From Mycolicibacterium litorale (GTDB taxonomy: Bacteria > Actinomycetota > Actinomycetes > Mycobacteriales > Mycobacteriaceae), in NCBI RefSeq assembly GCF_010731695.1, contig NZ_AP022586.1, forward strand, positions 1,054,001 through 1,118,000: DNA of 64,000 nucleotides, written 5' to 3'. A program made the position numbers and the translations under genes. Of this stretch, positions 1 to 10,085 are shown one piece after another (position 1 is the stretch's first letter; each line of letters begins with the position of its first letter). The notes under the pieces were generated by a model that saw only the letters and a list, made by a program, of their open reading frames with translations, made no database searches and had not been told where the DNA came from.

Positions 1-847
1 CCTTCTCGAACACCCGCGGCACCGAGACCACCAGGGTGGGCTTGAACACCCCGAACATCGGGACGAGGTTCTTGATGTCGCTGGTGAACCCGAGGGTCAC
101 CTTGTTGGCGAACGCCGCGATGGTGATCGCGCGGGCCAGCACATGCGCCAGCGGGAGGAACACCAGCATCCGCTCACCCTTGTCCAGCTGGGTGGGGAAG
201 CAGCTCTTGGCGCCGCGGATCTCGTAGACCAGGTTGGCGTGGGTCAGCTGGCAGCCCTTGGGCCTGCCGGTGGTGCCCGAGGTGTAGATCATCGTGGCCG
301 GTTCGGCGGAGCGGATGCCCGCGAGCCGGTTGTCGAGCTCTTCGGGGGCCAGCGCGCGCCCGGCCTCGGCCAGGGCCTCGAGTGCACCGGGTCCGGGGCC
401 CTCGATGCGCAGGACAGTCCGCAGATCCGGCAGGTCACGGCGCAGCTGCTCGATCTTGTCGGCGTGGGCGTCGTTCTCGGCGATCGCCAGTACCGCGCCC
501 GAATCGGACAGCACCCAGCGGATCTGTTCGGCCGACGAGGTCTCGTAGATCGGGACGGTCAGCGCGCCGACGGCCAGGATCGCGAAGTCGATGATCGGCC
601 ACTCGTAGCGGGTCGCCGACAACAGTGCGACGCGGTCACCCGGCTGCACGCCGGATGCGATCAGACCCAGTGCGACCGAACGGATCTGGGCGGCCGCCTC
701 GGCGCAGGTGACGTCTGTCCACACGCCGTCGACCGAACGCCGGAAGATGACGTGGTCGGGGTCGTTGCGCTCGTGGTCGAACACGGCGCTCACGACGCTG
801 TCTCGTTCTCCTACGGTGAACGACGCGGGCACGCTGAACTCAGGCAC
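1..847 (-). CDS. fadD15: Long-chain fatty-acid-CoA ligase FadD15 (partial, N-terminal part)
   Basis: Adenylate-forming enzyme that activates long-chain fatty acids to acyl-AMP and then acyl-CoA. Only about 282 N-terminal residues lie in the window; the family is about 600 residues, so the adenylation core end and C-terminal lid are off the left edge. The P-loop signature [13 protein letters not shown] is at about residues 185-198. The conserved blocks [16 protein letters not shown] and [11 protein letters not shown] are also visible. The start is a GTG at 847 giving [16 protein letters not shown], which matches the remembered N-terminus of M. tuberculosis FadD15. It is divergent from the SRPBCC gene at 910, with a shared 62-bp gap. 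Confidence 0.93.
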   Translation of the reverse strand, partial: MPEFSVPASFTVGERDSVVSAVFDHERNDPDHVIFRRSVDGVWTDVTCAEAAAQIRSVALGLIASGVQPGDRVALLSATRYEWPIIDFAILAVGALTVPIYETSSAEQIRWVLSDSGAVLAIAENDAHADKIEQLRRDLPDLRTVLRIEGPGPGALEALAEAGRALAPEELDNRLAGIRSAEPATMIYTSGTTGRPKGCQLTHANLVYEIRGAKSCFPTQLDKGERMLVFLPLAHVLARAITIAAFANKVTLGFTSDIKNLVPMFGVFKPTLVVSVPRVFEK

Positions 848-909
848 GCTGTTCAGCGTAGTCGGCCGCCGGGCGGGGTCCGACGGTCGTGTGTGAAGCT
901 TGGAGGACG

Positions 910-1299
910 ATGAACAGCATCCAGATCGCCGACGAGACGTTCGTTGCCGCCGACCCCGCTGACGTGGGCCGGGCGGTCGCCGAACCGGCGAACTGGCGGC
1001 GCTGGTGGCCGGATCTGCGGCTGACGGTCGTGGAGGACCGCGGCCCCGCCGGGCACCGCTGGACGGTGACCGGGGCGCTGATCGGGACCATGGAGGTTTG
1101 GCTGGAGCCGTCGCTGGACGGGGTGATCCTGCACTACTTCCTGCACGCCGAACCGGCGGGCGTCTCGGCCCGGGAGCTGGCCAGGATGAAGCTCGCCAAA
1201 CTCAATCACGACCGGCGGGTGGCGGGTAAGAAGATGGCGTTCGAGCTCAAGCGGACCCTGGAGGCATCGCGGCCGGTGGGGGTGTCGCGGCTGGCCTGA
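910..1299 (+). CDS. SRPBCC/polyketide-cyclase-like protein (Rv2186c type)
   Basis: A 129-residue protein of the START/SRPBCC (polyketide cyclase) fold, a helix-grip hydrophobic cavity that binds lipids or other apolar ligands. The ligand is unknown. Start chosen at ATG 910 ([11 protein letters not shown]), the N-terminus I recall for Rv2186c; GGAGGA sits just 2 nt upstream, so the in-frame GTG at 889 remains possible. The sequence [10 protein letters not shown] and the C-terminal helix [13 protein letters not shown] are typical. It is first in a rightward set with a second SRPBCC gene and an ArsA-like ATPase, the same order as in M. tuberculosis. Confidence 0.85.
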   Translation: MNSIQIADETFVAADPADVGRAVAEPANWRRWWPDLRLTVVEDRGPAGHRWTVTGALIGTMEVWLEPSLDGVILHYFLHAEPAGVSARELARMKLAKLNHDRRVAGKKMAFELKRTLEASRPVGVSRLA

Positions 1300-1354
1300 G
1301 GGTGGGTTGAGCCGCGGGCGTGAGGGTACATTTCGGCTTGAGGAGGACGGGCAC

Positions 1355-1792
1355 GTGGCGGACAAGACGGCGCAGACGATCTACATCGAGGCCGATCCTG
1401 CGACGGTGATGGACGTCATCGCCGACATCGGGTCGTATCCCGACTGGGTCAAGGAGTACCGGGAGACCGAGGTGCTCGACACCGACGCCGACGGTTACCC
1501 GAAGACGGCGCGCCTGGTGCTCGACGCCGCCGTCCTCAAGGACACCATGGTGCTGTCCTACCAGTGGCCCGCCGATCGGAACTCGGTCACGTGGACGCTC
1601 GAGTCGAGCTCTTTGCTGAAATCGCTGGAAGGCGCATACCGGTTGGCGCCGAAGGGGTCTGGCACCGAGGTCACCTACGAACTCGCTGTGGACCTGATGA
1701 TCCCGATGATCGGCCTGCTCAAACGCAAGGCCGAACGCAGGCTGACCGAGACCGCGCTCAAGGATCTGAAGAAACGGGTCGAGGCTGAGTGA
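1355..1792 (+). CDS. SRPBCC/coenzyme Q-binding-like protein (Rv2185c/TB16.3 type)
   Basis: A 145-residue SRPBCC-fold protein; family members carry hydrophobic ligands in an internal cavity. The start is GTG 1355 (ADKTAQTIYIEADP), preceded by a good ribosome site GAGGAGGA at 1340-1347; the in-frame start at 1307 gives an unconserved extension. The SYPDWVKEY and C-terminal KRKAERRLTETALKDLKKRVE segments match TB16.3 from memory. Its TGA overlaps the GTG of the ArsA-like gene by 4 bp, so the two are probably translationally coupled. No ligand or partner has been assigned from sequence. Confidence 0.88.
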   Translation: MADKTAQTIYIEADPATVMDVIADIGSYPDWVKEYRETEVLDTDADGYPKTARLVLDAAVLKDTMVLSYQWPADRNSVTWTLESSSLLKSLEGAYRLAPKGSGTEVTYELAVDLMIPMIGLLKRKAERRLTETALKDLKKRVEAE

Positions 1793-3054
1793 ACCCCAGT
1801 GGCGCCGCGGCCCGCATCAGCCTCTTCGTCGGCAAGGGCGGGGTAGGTAAGTCCACGCTCGCGACGGCGACCGCCGTCCGCGAGGCGCGGTCGGGCGGGC
1901 GGGTGCTGATCGTGTCGACCGATCAGGCGCATTCGACCGGCGACGTGCTGGGCGTGACCGTCATCCCGACCGGCAAGCGGGAGCCGACCCGGATCCTCGC
2001 CGACCTCGACGCGGGCACGCCGGACGCCGGTGGCTCGCTCGACGCGCTCGCACTCGACACGCTGGCACTGTTGACCGAACGCTGGCGCGAGATCGCCGGC
2101 CCCATCTCGGCGCGCTTCCCCGACTCCGATCTCGGTGACGTTGCGCCAGAGGAGCTTTCGGCACTCCCCGGCGTTCAGGAGGTGCTCGGGCTGCATGAGG
2201 TCGCCGAGCTCGCGGGCAGCGGCCGGTGGGATCACGTGGTGGTCGACTGCGCGTCGACCGCCGACGCGCTGCGCATGCTCACCCTGCCCGGCACGCTCGG
2301 GCTCTACCTGGAGCGGGCCTGGCCCCGGCATCGCCGGCTGTCCCGGGCGGCCGACGATGCGGCCTCGGCGGCGATGGTGGATCTGGTCGAGCGGATGGAC
2401 ACGGCCACCCAGCGGCTGGGTGTGCTGCTCACCGACGCCTCGCGGGTGAGCGCCCACCTGGTGCTCACCGCCGAGCGGGTGGTGGCCGCCGAAGCGGCCC
2501 GCACCCTCGGCTCGCTGGCGCTGATGGGCGTACGGGTCGCCGAGCTGCTCGTCAATCAGGTTCTGCTGCAAGATGATTCGTTCGAGTACCGCAACCTGCC
2601 CGAACACCCGGCGTTCGACTGGTACGCCGAACGCATCACCGAGCAGAAGACGGTTCTCGACCACCTCGACACCGCGATCGGGGACGTCGCGCTCGTGCTG
2701 GTGCCGCACCTCCCGGGGGAGCCCATCGGCCCCAAAGCGCTCGGCGAGCTGCTCGACGCGGCGCGCAGGCGCGACGGGGCGGCGCCGCCCGCGCCCGTGC
2801 GGCCGGTCGTCGACCGCGAGTCGGGAACCGGCCTCGATGCGGTGTACCGGCTGCGGCTAGAGTTGCCGCAGGTCGATTCCGCCGAACTCACGTTGGGTCG
2901 GGTCGACGACGACCTGATCATCGGTGCGGGCGCTATGCGGCGCCGGGTCCGACTCGCGTCCGTGCTGCGCAGGTGCATCGTCACCGACGCGGCACTGCGG
3001 GGAAGCGAGCTGACGGTGCGATTCCGACCGAATCCGGAGGTGTGGCCGGCATGA
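1789..3054 (+). CDS. ArsA/GET3-like P-loop ATPase (Rv2184c type)
   Basis: A 421-residue anion-transporting-ATPase-family protein. The deviant Walker A loop, GKGGVGKS with its signature lysine, is at residues 15-22, followed by a DQAHSTGDVLG switch-like segment. Residues VVDCASTADALRMLTLPG fill the A-loop/switch II position of ArsA proteins. Arsenite-binding cysteines are not evident, and no arsB or arsR is nearby, so arsenic efflux is not supported. Family members otherwise target membrane proteins (GET3) or have unknown roles. It overlaps both neighbours by 4 bp (GTGA at 1789, ATGA at 3051), suggesting tight coupling with an SRPBCC protein and the proline-rich protein. Confidence 0.87.
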   Translation: MNPSGAAARISLFVGKGGVGKSTLATATAVREARSGGRVLIVSTDQAHSTGDVLGVTVIPTGKREPTRILADLDAGTPDAGGSLDALALDTLALLTERWREIAGPISARFPDSDLGDVAPEELSALPGVQEVLGLHEVAELAGSGRWDHVVVDCASTADALRMLTLPGTLGLYLERAWPRHRRLSRAADDAASAAMVDLVERMDTATQRLGVLLTDASRVSAHLVLTAERVVAAEAARTLGSLALMGVRVAELLVNQVLLQDDSFEYRNLPEHPAFDWYAERITEQKTVLDHLDTAIGDVALVLVPHLPGEPIGPKALGELLDAARRRDGAAPPAPVRPVVDRESGTGLDAVYRLRLELPQVDSAELTLGRVDDDLIIGAGAMRRRVRLASVLRRCIVTDAALRGSELTVRFRPNPEVWPA

Positions 3055-3425
3055 CCGATCATCCCGACCTCGGTCCGGAGCTCAGGGCGCTCGCGCAGGC
3101 GATCCTCGCCCGTGTCGACCCCGTGATCCGGTTCGCCGCCGCCCGCGCGAGCAGTGCGGACCAACCCGGCAGCTGTCAGCAGGTGTGGTGCCCGGTGTGT
3201 GCGCTGGCCGCACTCATCCAGGACGAGAAGCACCCGCTGCTCGACATCGTCGCCGAGCACAGCGTGGCGCTCCTCAACGTGCTGCGCGCACTGGTCGACG
3301 ACATCGACGCCGCCGGGCCGCCACCCCAGCCGCCCCCGCCGCCGCCGTCGTCCCCGCCGCCGCCCGACGAGCCGCCGCCGGGCCCCGGCCGTTATCAGCA
3401 CATTCCGGTGACCGTCCAGGAGTGA
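3051..3425 (+). CDS. Proline-rich hypothetical protein with CxxC (Rv2183c type)
   Basis: A 124-residue protein of unknown function. The first ~80 residues form a helical segment with a WCPVCALAAL motif (CxxC), which could bind a metal or be redox active. The next ~30 residues are almost all proline, with Ser, Asp and Glu, and the tail is RYQHIPVTVQE. Start ATG 3051 overlaps the stop of the ArsA-like gene (ATGA) and has GGAGG at 3036-3040. I see no signal peptide or membrane segment. Position and length fit Rv2183c. The poly-proline tract is an obvious place for length variation between strains. Confidence 0.8.
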   Translation: MTDHPDLGPELRALAQAILARVDPVIRFAAARASSADQPGSCQQVWCPVCALAALIQDEKHPLLDIVAEHSVALLNVLRALVDDIDAAGPPPQPPPPPPSSPPPPDEPPPGPGRYQHIPVTVQE

Positions 3426-3510
3426 GGTCCGTGCTGTGGTCGTCTCCACAGCGCCTGGGTAAAGTTGTCGCAGGGCACCGTCCGGTAGGTGCGCCCGATG
3501 CGGAGGGTCC

Positions 3511-4230
3511 ATGTGGTATTGGCTGTTCAAGTACATCTTCATGGGCCCGTTGCTGTACCTGCTCGGGCGCCCGAAAGTACAAGGGCTGGAATACCTTCCC
3601 CGCTCCGGAGCGGCGATCCTCGCCAGTAACCACCTCGCGGTGGCGGACAGCTTCTACCTGCCGCTGGTGGTGAGCCGGCGCATCACGTTCCTGGCCAAGG
3701 CCGAGTACTTCACCGGCACCGGTCTCAAGGGCTGGTTCCAGCGGTGGTTCTACACCGTCGCCGGACAGGTGCCGATCGACCGCACGGATGCGGACTCCGC
3801 GCAGAGCGCGTTGAACACCGCCCAGCGCATCCTCGACGCGGGCAAGCTGCTCGGCATGTACCCCGAGGGCACCCGCTCACCCGACGGACGGCTCTACAAG
3901 GGCAAGACCGGCCTGGCCCGGCTGGCGCTGGAGACCGGCATGCCCGTCATCCCCGTCGCGATGATCGGCACCGACGTCGTCAACCCGCCCGGCAGCAAGA
4001 TGTGGCGGTTCGGCAAGGTCGAGGTGAAGTTCGGCAAGCCGATGGATTTCACCCGCTTCGAAGGGCTCGCCGGCAACCGCTTCATCGAGCGCGCCGTCAT
4101 CGACGAGGTCATGTACGAGCTGATGCGGCTCTCGGGCCAGGAGTACGTCGACCTCTACGCCGCCGACGTCAAAGAGGGCACCGCGGTGGCTCAGCCGGCC
4201 GCGCGGCTGCCGGAGGCCGCCGCGGGCTGA
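3511..4230 (+). CDS. 1-acyl-sn-glycerol-3-phosphate acyltransferase (PlsC family)
   Basis: Transfers an acyl chain to lysophosphatidate or a related lysolipid at the inner face of the plasma membrane. The 239-residue protein has the family catalytic motif NH(41)LAVAD(46), i.e. HxxxxD, and the acceptor-binding motif EGTRS at residues 119-123. The N-terminal [19 protein letters not shown] is a hydrophobic membrane anchor. Start ATG 3511 follows CGGAGGG. It corresponds to Rv2182c. The 85-bp gap before it contains GGGTAAAGTTG, which could hold a separate promoter. Its last 40 bp overlap the 3' end of the convergent mannosyltransferase gene. Confidence 0.92.
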   Translation: MWYWLFKYIFMGPLLYLLGRPKVQGLEYLPRSGAAILASNHLAVADSFYLPLVVSRRITFLAKAEYFTGTGLKGWFQRWFYTVAGQVPIDRTDADSAQSALNTAQRILDAGKLLGMYPEGTRSPDGRLYKGKTGLARLALETGMPVIPVAMIGTDVVNPPGSKMWRFGKVEVKFGKPMDFTRFEGLAGNRFIERAVIDEVMYELMRLSGQEYVDLYAADVKEGTAVAQPAARLPEAAAG

Positions 4231-5474
4231 GCCGCCGTCGCCGGTTCGGGGCGGTGGGTGGACCGTGCGGACAGCGTGCCCGCGGCCACGATGACCAGCA
4301 GCGCCCACCACACGTAGGAGCCGCCGGCCAACTGCCGCCACAGCGACGCCGTGGTCTCGCGGTGTTCGGGCAGCAGCGTGATCGGCGACCACACCATCAG
4401 CGCGAAGCCCGCCGCGGCGACCACGGCCAGCGCCCGGTGCCGGGTGCGGTAGGCCACGACCGCGGTCACCAGTACCGCCGGCAGTGACCACACCCAGTGG
4501 TGCGACCACGACACCGGTGAGACCACCAGGCCGAACATCGCCACGCAGATCAGCGCCAGCACCGGTTCGTCGGCCCGCAGCGCCCGGCGCGCCGCCCACA
4601 CCGTCAGCCCCAGCACCGCGAAGCACGCCAGCACCCACACCACGAACCGGAGGTCTTCGCCCAGGCCCAGCCGGGCCAGCGCACCGGCGATGTTCTGATT
4701 GGTGTTCAGGGTGGCGGTGCCGATCCGGTCGGTGTTGCGCACCGTCTCCGTCCAGTACTCCCACGAATCGCGCCAGGCCAGCGCGAAGCCCAGCAGCGTC
4801 AGCCCGATCACCGAGGCGGCGCTCACCAGCAGCGCGCGGAAGTCGCGGCGCAGCAGGAAGTAGAGCAGGAACACCGCGGGGGTGAGCTTCAGCGCGATCG
4901 CCAGCCCCACCAGCAGACCCCGCGGCCACGGGGTGCGTCGCGGCACGCAGTCGGCGATGACCAGCGTCATCAGCACCACGTTAATCTGGCCGAAATCGAA
5001 GTTCGCCTCGATCGGCTCGAAGTGCACCACCGCGACCGCCACGACGGCCGCGGCCAGCCAGGTGCGCCGCAACCACGCCGGCTGCGTCGTCACCCTGCTG
5101 ACCGCCCAGACGTCGAGCCGGGTCAGCACGATCAGCACCGCGACGATCAGCAACAGCATCGTGATCGCGGTGATCACCACGCTGGCCGCGGGCAGCGACA
5201 TCACCGCGAACGGCGAGAACACGATCGCCGCCAGCGGGGGATAGGTGAACGGCAGGTCGAGCCCGCCCTGGGTGGCGAACATCGCGCCGTCGGCGTAGAG
5301 CGGGTCGCCGTCCAGCCAGGCCCGCCCGCCCATGCGGTAGACGTCGATGTCGATCCGGTACGGCGCATGCCCGAGCATCCGCCAACCGGCCCACCCGAGC
5401 CCGCCGAGGGTGATGAGGCAGAACGTCCGCCACGCGAGGGTTGGCGCCCAAGCAGGCGTCCGCCGAGTACTCAT
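4191..5474 (-). CDS. mptC: GT87 alpha-(1->2)-mannosyltransferase, MptC/Rv2181-like
   Basis: A polytopic GT-C glycosyltransferase of 427 residues with about 10-11 predicted membrane helices. In mycobacteria this family (Rv2181) uses polyprenyl-phosphate-mannose to add alpha-1,2 mannose branches to the lipomannan/LAM core on the outer face of the membrane. The first periplasmic loop carries acidic residues ([21 protein letters not shown]), the usual GT-C catalytic site. ATG 5474 gives [11 protein letters not shown]. It is divergent from the 5559 gene (84-bp gap) and convergent with plsC, overlapping it by 40 bp. The exact linkage is inferred from the family. Confidence 0.88.
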   Translation of the reverse strand: MSTRRTPAWAPTLAWRTFCLITLGGLGWAGWRMLGHAPYRIDIDVYRMGGRAWLDGDPLYADGAMFATQGGLDLPFTYPPLAAIVFSPFAVMSLPAASVVITAITMLLLIVAVLIVLTRLDVWAVSRVTTQPAWLRRTWLAAAVVAVAVVHFEPIEANFDFGQINVVLMTLVIADCVPRRTPWPRGLLVGLAIALKLTPAVFLLYFLLRRDFRALLVSAASVIGLTLLGFALAWRDSWEYWTETVRNTDRIGTATLNTNQNIAGALARLGLGEDLRFVVWVLACFAVLGLTVWAARRALRADEPVLALICVAMFGLVVSPVSWSHHWVWSLPAVLVTAVVAYRTRHRALAVVAAAGFALMVWSPITLLPEHRETTASLWRQLAGGSYVWWALLVIVAAGTLSARSTHRPEPATAAQPAAASGSRAAG

Positions 5475-5558
5475 GTCGCCGACCAGAGTATCGGTGGCCT
5501 CCGGCGAGTCGGCCGGTATCCCGGTCGCGCCACGCGCAGGTCGGCGTAAGTTTTCAGC

Positions 5559-6437
5559 GTGCGTCTGACCCTGCAGCTGGACTTCCTCACCCTCGATCGC
5601 CTACCGCTGCTGTGCTGCCTGGTCGCCTTCATCCTCACCTTCTTCGTGACCCGCACGATCGTGCGCTACATCCGAAGTCACGCCGACAGCGATGCCCCCC
5701 GCAGATGGTGGCAGCCGCGCAACATAGCCGGCGCGGGCGGTATGCACATCCACCACGTCGTGATCGGGGTGATCCTGGTGATGGTGTCGGGGCTCACCAT
5801 GGTCACCCTCGCCGTCAACGGGGGAGTACCCGAGTTCACGGCGGCGGCAATCCTTTTCGGGATCGGCGCCGCGCTGGTGCTCGACGAGTTCGCCTTGATC
5901 CTGCATCTGTCGGACGTGTACTGGTCCGAGGACGGCCGCACCTCGGTGGACGCGGTGTTCGCGGCGGTGGCGGTGGCCGGCTTGCTGATCCTCGGGTTCA
6001 ACCCGCTGTCGTTCTTCGACATCGGGATCTGGCGTGACGACCACAGTGTGGCGGCGCGGGCGAGTGTGATCGCGCTGGCCGTCGCGACGCTGATGCTGGC
6101 GGTGGTGGTGCTGTTCAAGGGCAAGGTGTGGACCGGCCTGGTCGGCATGTTCATCACGCCGCTGCTGGTCGTCGGCGCCGTGCGGCTGTCGCGCCCGCAC
6201 GCGCCGTGGGCGCGTTGGCGTTATACGAACCGGCCGCGCAAGATGCACAGGGCGCTCGAACGGGAGCGCTGGCTGCGCAGACCGGTGGTGCAGGCGAAAC
6301 TGTGGTTGCAGGACGCCATCGCCGGGATGCCCAAGTTCCCCGACGATGCAAAGGTCGACGAACAGTTGGACCGTGAGATCCACGCCGCCCCGGCGCCGCC
6401 GCAGAAGGTTCCCGCCGTCGAGAAGGCCGCCGTCTAG
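5559..6437 (+). CDS. Conserved integral membrane protein (Rv2180c type)
   Basis: A 292-residue membrane protein with about six hydrophobic helices, for example at residues ~17-35, 66-88, 98-118 and 132-150. It has a histidine-containing segment [12 protein letters not shown] after the first helix and a basic cytosolic tail ([25 protein letters not shown]). No enzyme family is recognised. Start GTG 5559 ([10 protein letters not shown]) has a weak ribosome site. Its TAG shares one base with the GTG of the RNase AS gene, so the two are coupled. The order next to RNase AS and aroG is as in M. tuberculosis. Confidence 0.82.
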   Translation: MRLTLQLDFLTLDRLPLLCCLVAFILTFFVTRTIVRYIRSHADSDAPRRWWQPRNIAGAGGMHIHHVVIGVILVMVSGLTMVTLAVNGGVPEFTAAAILFGIGAALVLDEFALILHLSDVYWSEDGRTSVDAVFAAVAVAGLLILGFNPLSFFDIGIWRDDHSVAARASVIALAVATLMLAVVVLFKGKVWTGLVGMFITPLLVVGAVRLSRPHAPWARWRYTNRPRKMHRALERERWLRRPVVQAKLWLQDAIAGMPKFPDDAKVDEQLDREIHAAPAPPQKVPAVEKAAV

Positions 6438-6934
6438 TGCGGTTCTTCTACGACACCGAGTTCATCGACAACGGCCGCACGATCGAGTTGATCTCGATCG
6501 GGGTGGCCGCCGAGGACGGCCGCGAGTACTACGCGGTGTCCACCGAGTTCGACCCGGAGCGGGCCGGCACCTGGGTGCGCAAACACGTGCTGCCGAAGCT
6601 GCCGTCGCCGGCGTCGAAGTCGTGGCGCTCGCGTCGGGAGATCCGCTCCGAACTCGAGGACTTCTTCGGCATCGACGGCGACGAGCCGATCGAATTGTGG
6701 GCCTGGGTCGGCGCCTACGACCACGTGGTGCTCTGCCAGCTGTGGGGGCCGATGACCGCGCTGCCGCCTGCGATACCCCGGTTCACCCGCGAACTGCGCC
6801 AGTTCTGGGAAGACCGTGGCTCGCCCCGGATGCCGCCGCGGCCCCGCGATGCCCACGACGCGCTCGTCGACGCCCGGCACAACCTGCTGCGGTTCCGCAC
6901 GATGACCGGCCTGGGTGAGCAGAACCGCTGGTGA
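6437..6934 (+). CDS. 3'-5' exoribonuclease, RNase AS type (Rv2179c)
   Basis: A 165-residue DEDDh-superfamily exonuclease. The N-terminal FFYDTEFIDNG supplies the first DxE metal ligands (D6, E8). A middle ELWAWVGAYDHVVL contains a further Asp, and the C-terminal PRDAHDALVDARHN supplies the last His and Asp. RNase AS is described as degrading adenylate-containing RNA. The GTG at 6437 overlaps the last base of the preceding stop, and no longer start is available without overlapping that gene. The length equals the family's usual ~165-168 residues. Confidence 0.9.
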   Translation: MRFFYDTEFIDNGRTIELISIGVAAEDGREYYAVSTEFDPERAGTWVRKHVLPKLPSPASKSWRSRREIRSELEDFFGIDGDEPIELWAWVGAYDHVVLCQLWGPMTALPPAIPRFTRELRQFWEDRGSPRMPPRPRDAHDALVDARHNLLRFRTMTGLGEQNRW

Positions 6935-8365
<1,431 letters not shown>

Positions 8366-8366
8366 C

Positions 8367-8391
8367 TCACAGCAGGTAGGTCACAGCAGGT
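8367..8391. repeat. 11-bp direct repeat at the aroG/pknL convergent junction
   Basis: The sequence TCACAGCAGGT occurs at 8367-8377 and again at 8381-8391. The second copy contains the pknL stop codon (minus strand) and its last codons; the first lies in the 15-bp spacer. It looks like a short tandem duplication of the pknL 3' end. Confidence 0.7.
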
Positions 8392-9580
8392 TCTGCAGGT
8401 TGCTCCCGAGCGTCCACGCTGCGGCGGCCAGCAGTCCGGCCAGCGTGACGACGGCGATCACCCAGAACAGCAGCGCCCGTTTGGCGCGCTGGCGGGCCCA
8501 GTAGAACTCGTCGATGTCCACCCCGGCGAATTGCGATGCGGGATAAGCGATCTCACCCGAATCCCGGGTGAACACCCGCGTGTGCTGGCGGGGCGGGGCA
8601 GGTGCCGGCGGGCGGACGGTGGTGTCGGTGGTGGCCTGCTGGTCGGGCAGTCGGCTGTGATACAGCACGGCCGAGGCGTGCTGCGCGGAGTTGCGCGGTG
8701 CGGGCACCCGGAACGTCGGCAACCGCAGTTCCTCGGCGATCTCTTCGAGGTCGGCGCCCATCTCCAGCGCGTCGGCGTAGCGGCCGGCCGGGTCGCGCGC
8801 GGTGGCGCGCAGCACGAGCTCGTCGAATTGCGCTGGCACACCGGAGATCACCGACCCCGGCGGCGGGACGTCATTGTCCATGCGCTGGTAGGCCACGGTC
8901 AGCGGCGTGTCCCCGGCGAACGGGGTGACGCCGGTGAGGAGTTCGAAGGCCATGACGCCGACGGAGTACACGTCGCTGCGCGGGCCGGCGTCACCGGTGC
9001 CGACCTGTTCGGGGGACAGGTACGCCGCGGTGCCGAGAATCACGCTCGTCGAGGTGATCTTGGCCTCGGCGACGGCCCGGACCAACCCGAAATCGGCGAT
9101 CTTGACCTCGCCGTCGTCGGAGATCAGCACGTTCTCCGGTTTGACGTCGCGGTGCACCAGTCCGGCCCGGTGGGCCACCGCGAGTCCCGACAGCACCGGC
9201 GCCAGCACGGCGGCCGCGGCGTGCGGCGGCATCGGGCCGCGTTCGCGCAACAGTTCGCGCAGTGTGCCGCCTTCGACGAGTTCCATGACCAGGAACGGGT
9301 ATTGGCCGTCGATGCCCTGGTCGTAGACGGCGACCAGCCCGGAGTCCTTCAAGCGTGCCACCGCCCGCGCCTCGCGCTGGAATCGGGTGAGGAACTGTTC
9401 GTCGCCCGAGTAACGCGGATCCATGACCTTCAGCGCGACCGGACGGTCCAACCGCACGTCGAGGCCCCGGTACACCGTGGACATCCCGCCGGTGGCGATC
9501 GGCGCGTCGACGCGGTAGCGGCCGTCGAGTACGGCGCCGACGAGCGGGTCCGACTGCGGGTAGGCCTCCACCGAACACAT
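8381..9580 (-). CDS. pknL: Serine/threonine protein kinase PknL
   Basis: Transmembrane eukaryotic-type kinase of 399 residues, the length of M. tuberculosis PknL. Glycine loop IATGGMSTVYRG is at 28-39, catalytic Lys51 in VALK, catalytic loop HRDVKPEN at 143-150 (D145), DFG at 163-165, and activation-loop threonines near 176-178. A juxtamembrane linker leads to a single helix (LLFWVIAVVTLAGLLAAAAWTL) and a very short outside tail, so there is no sensor domain. Start ATG 9580 (MCSVEAYPQSD). An upstream in-frame extension to 9976 would cover the divergent gene and is rejected. The divergent neighbour is a homologue of its known substrate Rv2175c. Confidence 0.94.
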   Translation of the reverse strand: MCSVEAYPQSDPLVGAVLDGRYRVDAPIATGGMSTVYRGLDVRLDRPVALKVMDPRYSGDEQFLTRFQREARAVARLKDSGLVAVYDQGIDGQYPFLVMELVEGGTLRELLRERGPMPPHAAAAVLAPVLSGLAVAHRAGLVHRDVKPENVLISDDGEVKIADFGLVRAVAEAKITSTSVILGTAAYLSPEQVGTGDAGPRSDVYSVGVMAFELLTGVTPFAGDTPLTVAYQRMDNDVPPPGSVISGVPAQFDELVLRATARDPAGRYADALEMGADLEEIAEELRLPTFRVPAPRNSAQHASAVLYHSRLPDQQATTDTTVRPPAPAPPRQHTRVFTRDSGEIAYPASQFAGVDIDEFYWARQRAKRALLFWVIAVVTLAGLLAAAAWTLGSNLQNLL

Positions 9581-9616
9581 GTTACGAGGCGCGCCGGTGG
9601 CCTTAGACTCGGTGCG

Positions 9617-10021
9617 GTGAGCAGTATTCCGGCCGCCGACGACGTCCTCGATCCCGACGAACCCGTCTACGACCTGCCGACGGTCGCCGACATGCTCGGT
9701 ATGGCCGTCACGCGGGTGCACCACCTGTTGCGTCAGGGCCAGCTGATGGCCGTCCGGCGCGACGGCAAGTTCGTGGTGCCCAAGGCCTTCTTCGACGACC
9801 GCGGTCACGTGGTCAAACCGCTGCCGGGTCTGCTGGTGGTGTTGCGCGACGGGGGCTACCGCGACAACGAGATCGTGCGGTGGCTGTTCACCCCGGATCC
9901 GTCGCTGACCATCAGCCGCGACGGGTCCACCGAACGGCAGACCAACGCCCGGCCGGTCGACGCGCTGCGCTCGCACCAGGCCCGTGAGGTGCTCCGCCGC
10001 GCGCAGGCTATGGCCTACTGA
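9617..10021 (+). CDS. Winged-helix DNA-binding protein (Rv2175c type), PknL substrate homologue
   Basis: A 134-residue DNA-binding protein; Rv2175c has a winged helix-turn-helix and is phosphorylated by PknL. The recognition region is YDLPTVADMLGMAVTRVHHLLRQGQLMAVRRDGKFVVP. The C-terminal LFTPDPSLTISRDGS and NARPVDALRSHQAREVLRRAQAMAY are the most conserved parts. The only usable start is GTG 9617, which gives VSSIPAADDVLDPDEP. This lacks the N-terminal stretch holding Thr9 in M. tuberculosis, and no in-frame start codon lies directly upstream. It shares a 36-bp divergent promoter gap with pknL. Confidence 0.88.
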   Translation: MSSIPAADDVLDPDEPVYDLPTVADMLGMAVTRVHHLLRQGQLMAVRRDGKFVVPKAFFDDRGHVVKPLPGLLVVLRDGGYRDNEIVRWLFTPDPSLTISRDGSTERQTNARPVDALRSHQAREVLRRAQAMAY

Positions 10022-10085
10022 CCGCCCCGCGGTCGTGGCTTACTGACCGCTCCGCGGTCGTGGCTTACTGACCGCTCCGCGGTCG
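10011..10085. repeat. Three tandem 25-bp units spanning the convergent gene ends
   Basis: Units at 10011-10035, 10036-10060 and 10061-10085, differing only by C/T at two positions. Each contains GACCGC-TCC-GCGGTC (or CCC loop), a 6-bp stem hairpin. The first unit carries the stop codon of the Rv2175c-like gene. The mptA stop is in the second unit, so the last residues of MptA (SKPRPRSGQ) are encoded by repeat sequence. It may act as a bidirectional transcription end, though there is no T run. Confidence 0.9.

Noticed and set aside
8531..9616. Long N-terminal extension of the Rv2175c-like protein
   Set aside because: Would run antisense through pknL; the conserved part begins at the GTG at 9617.
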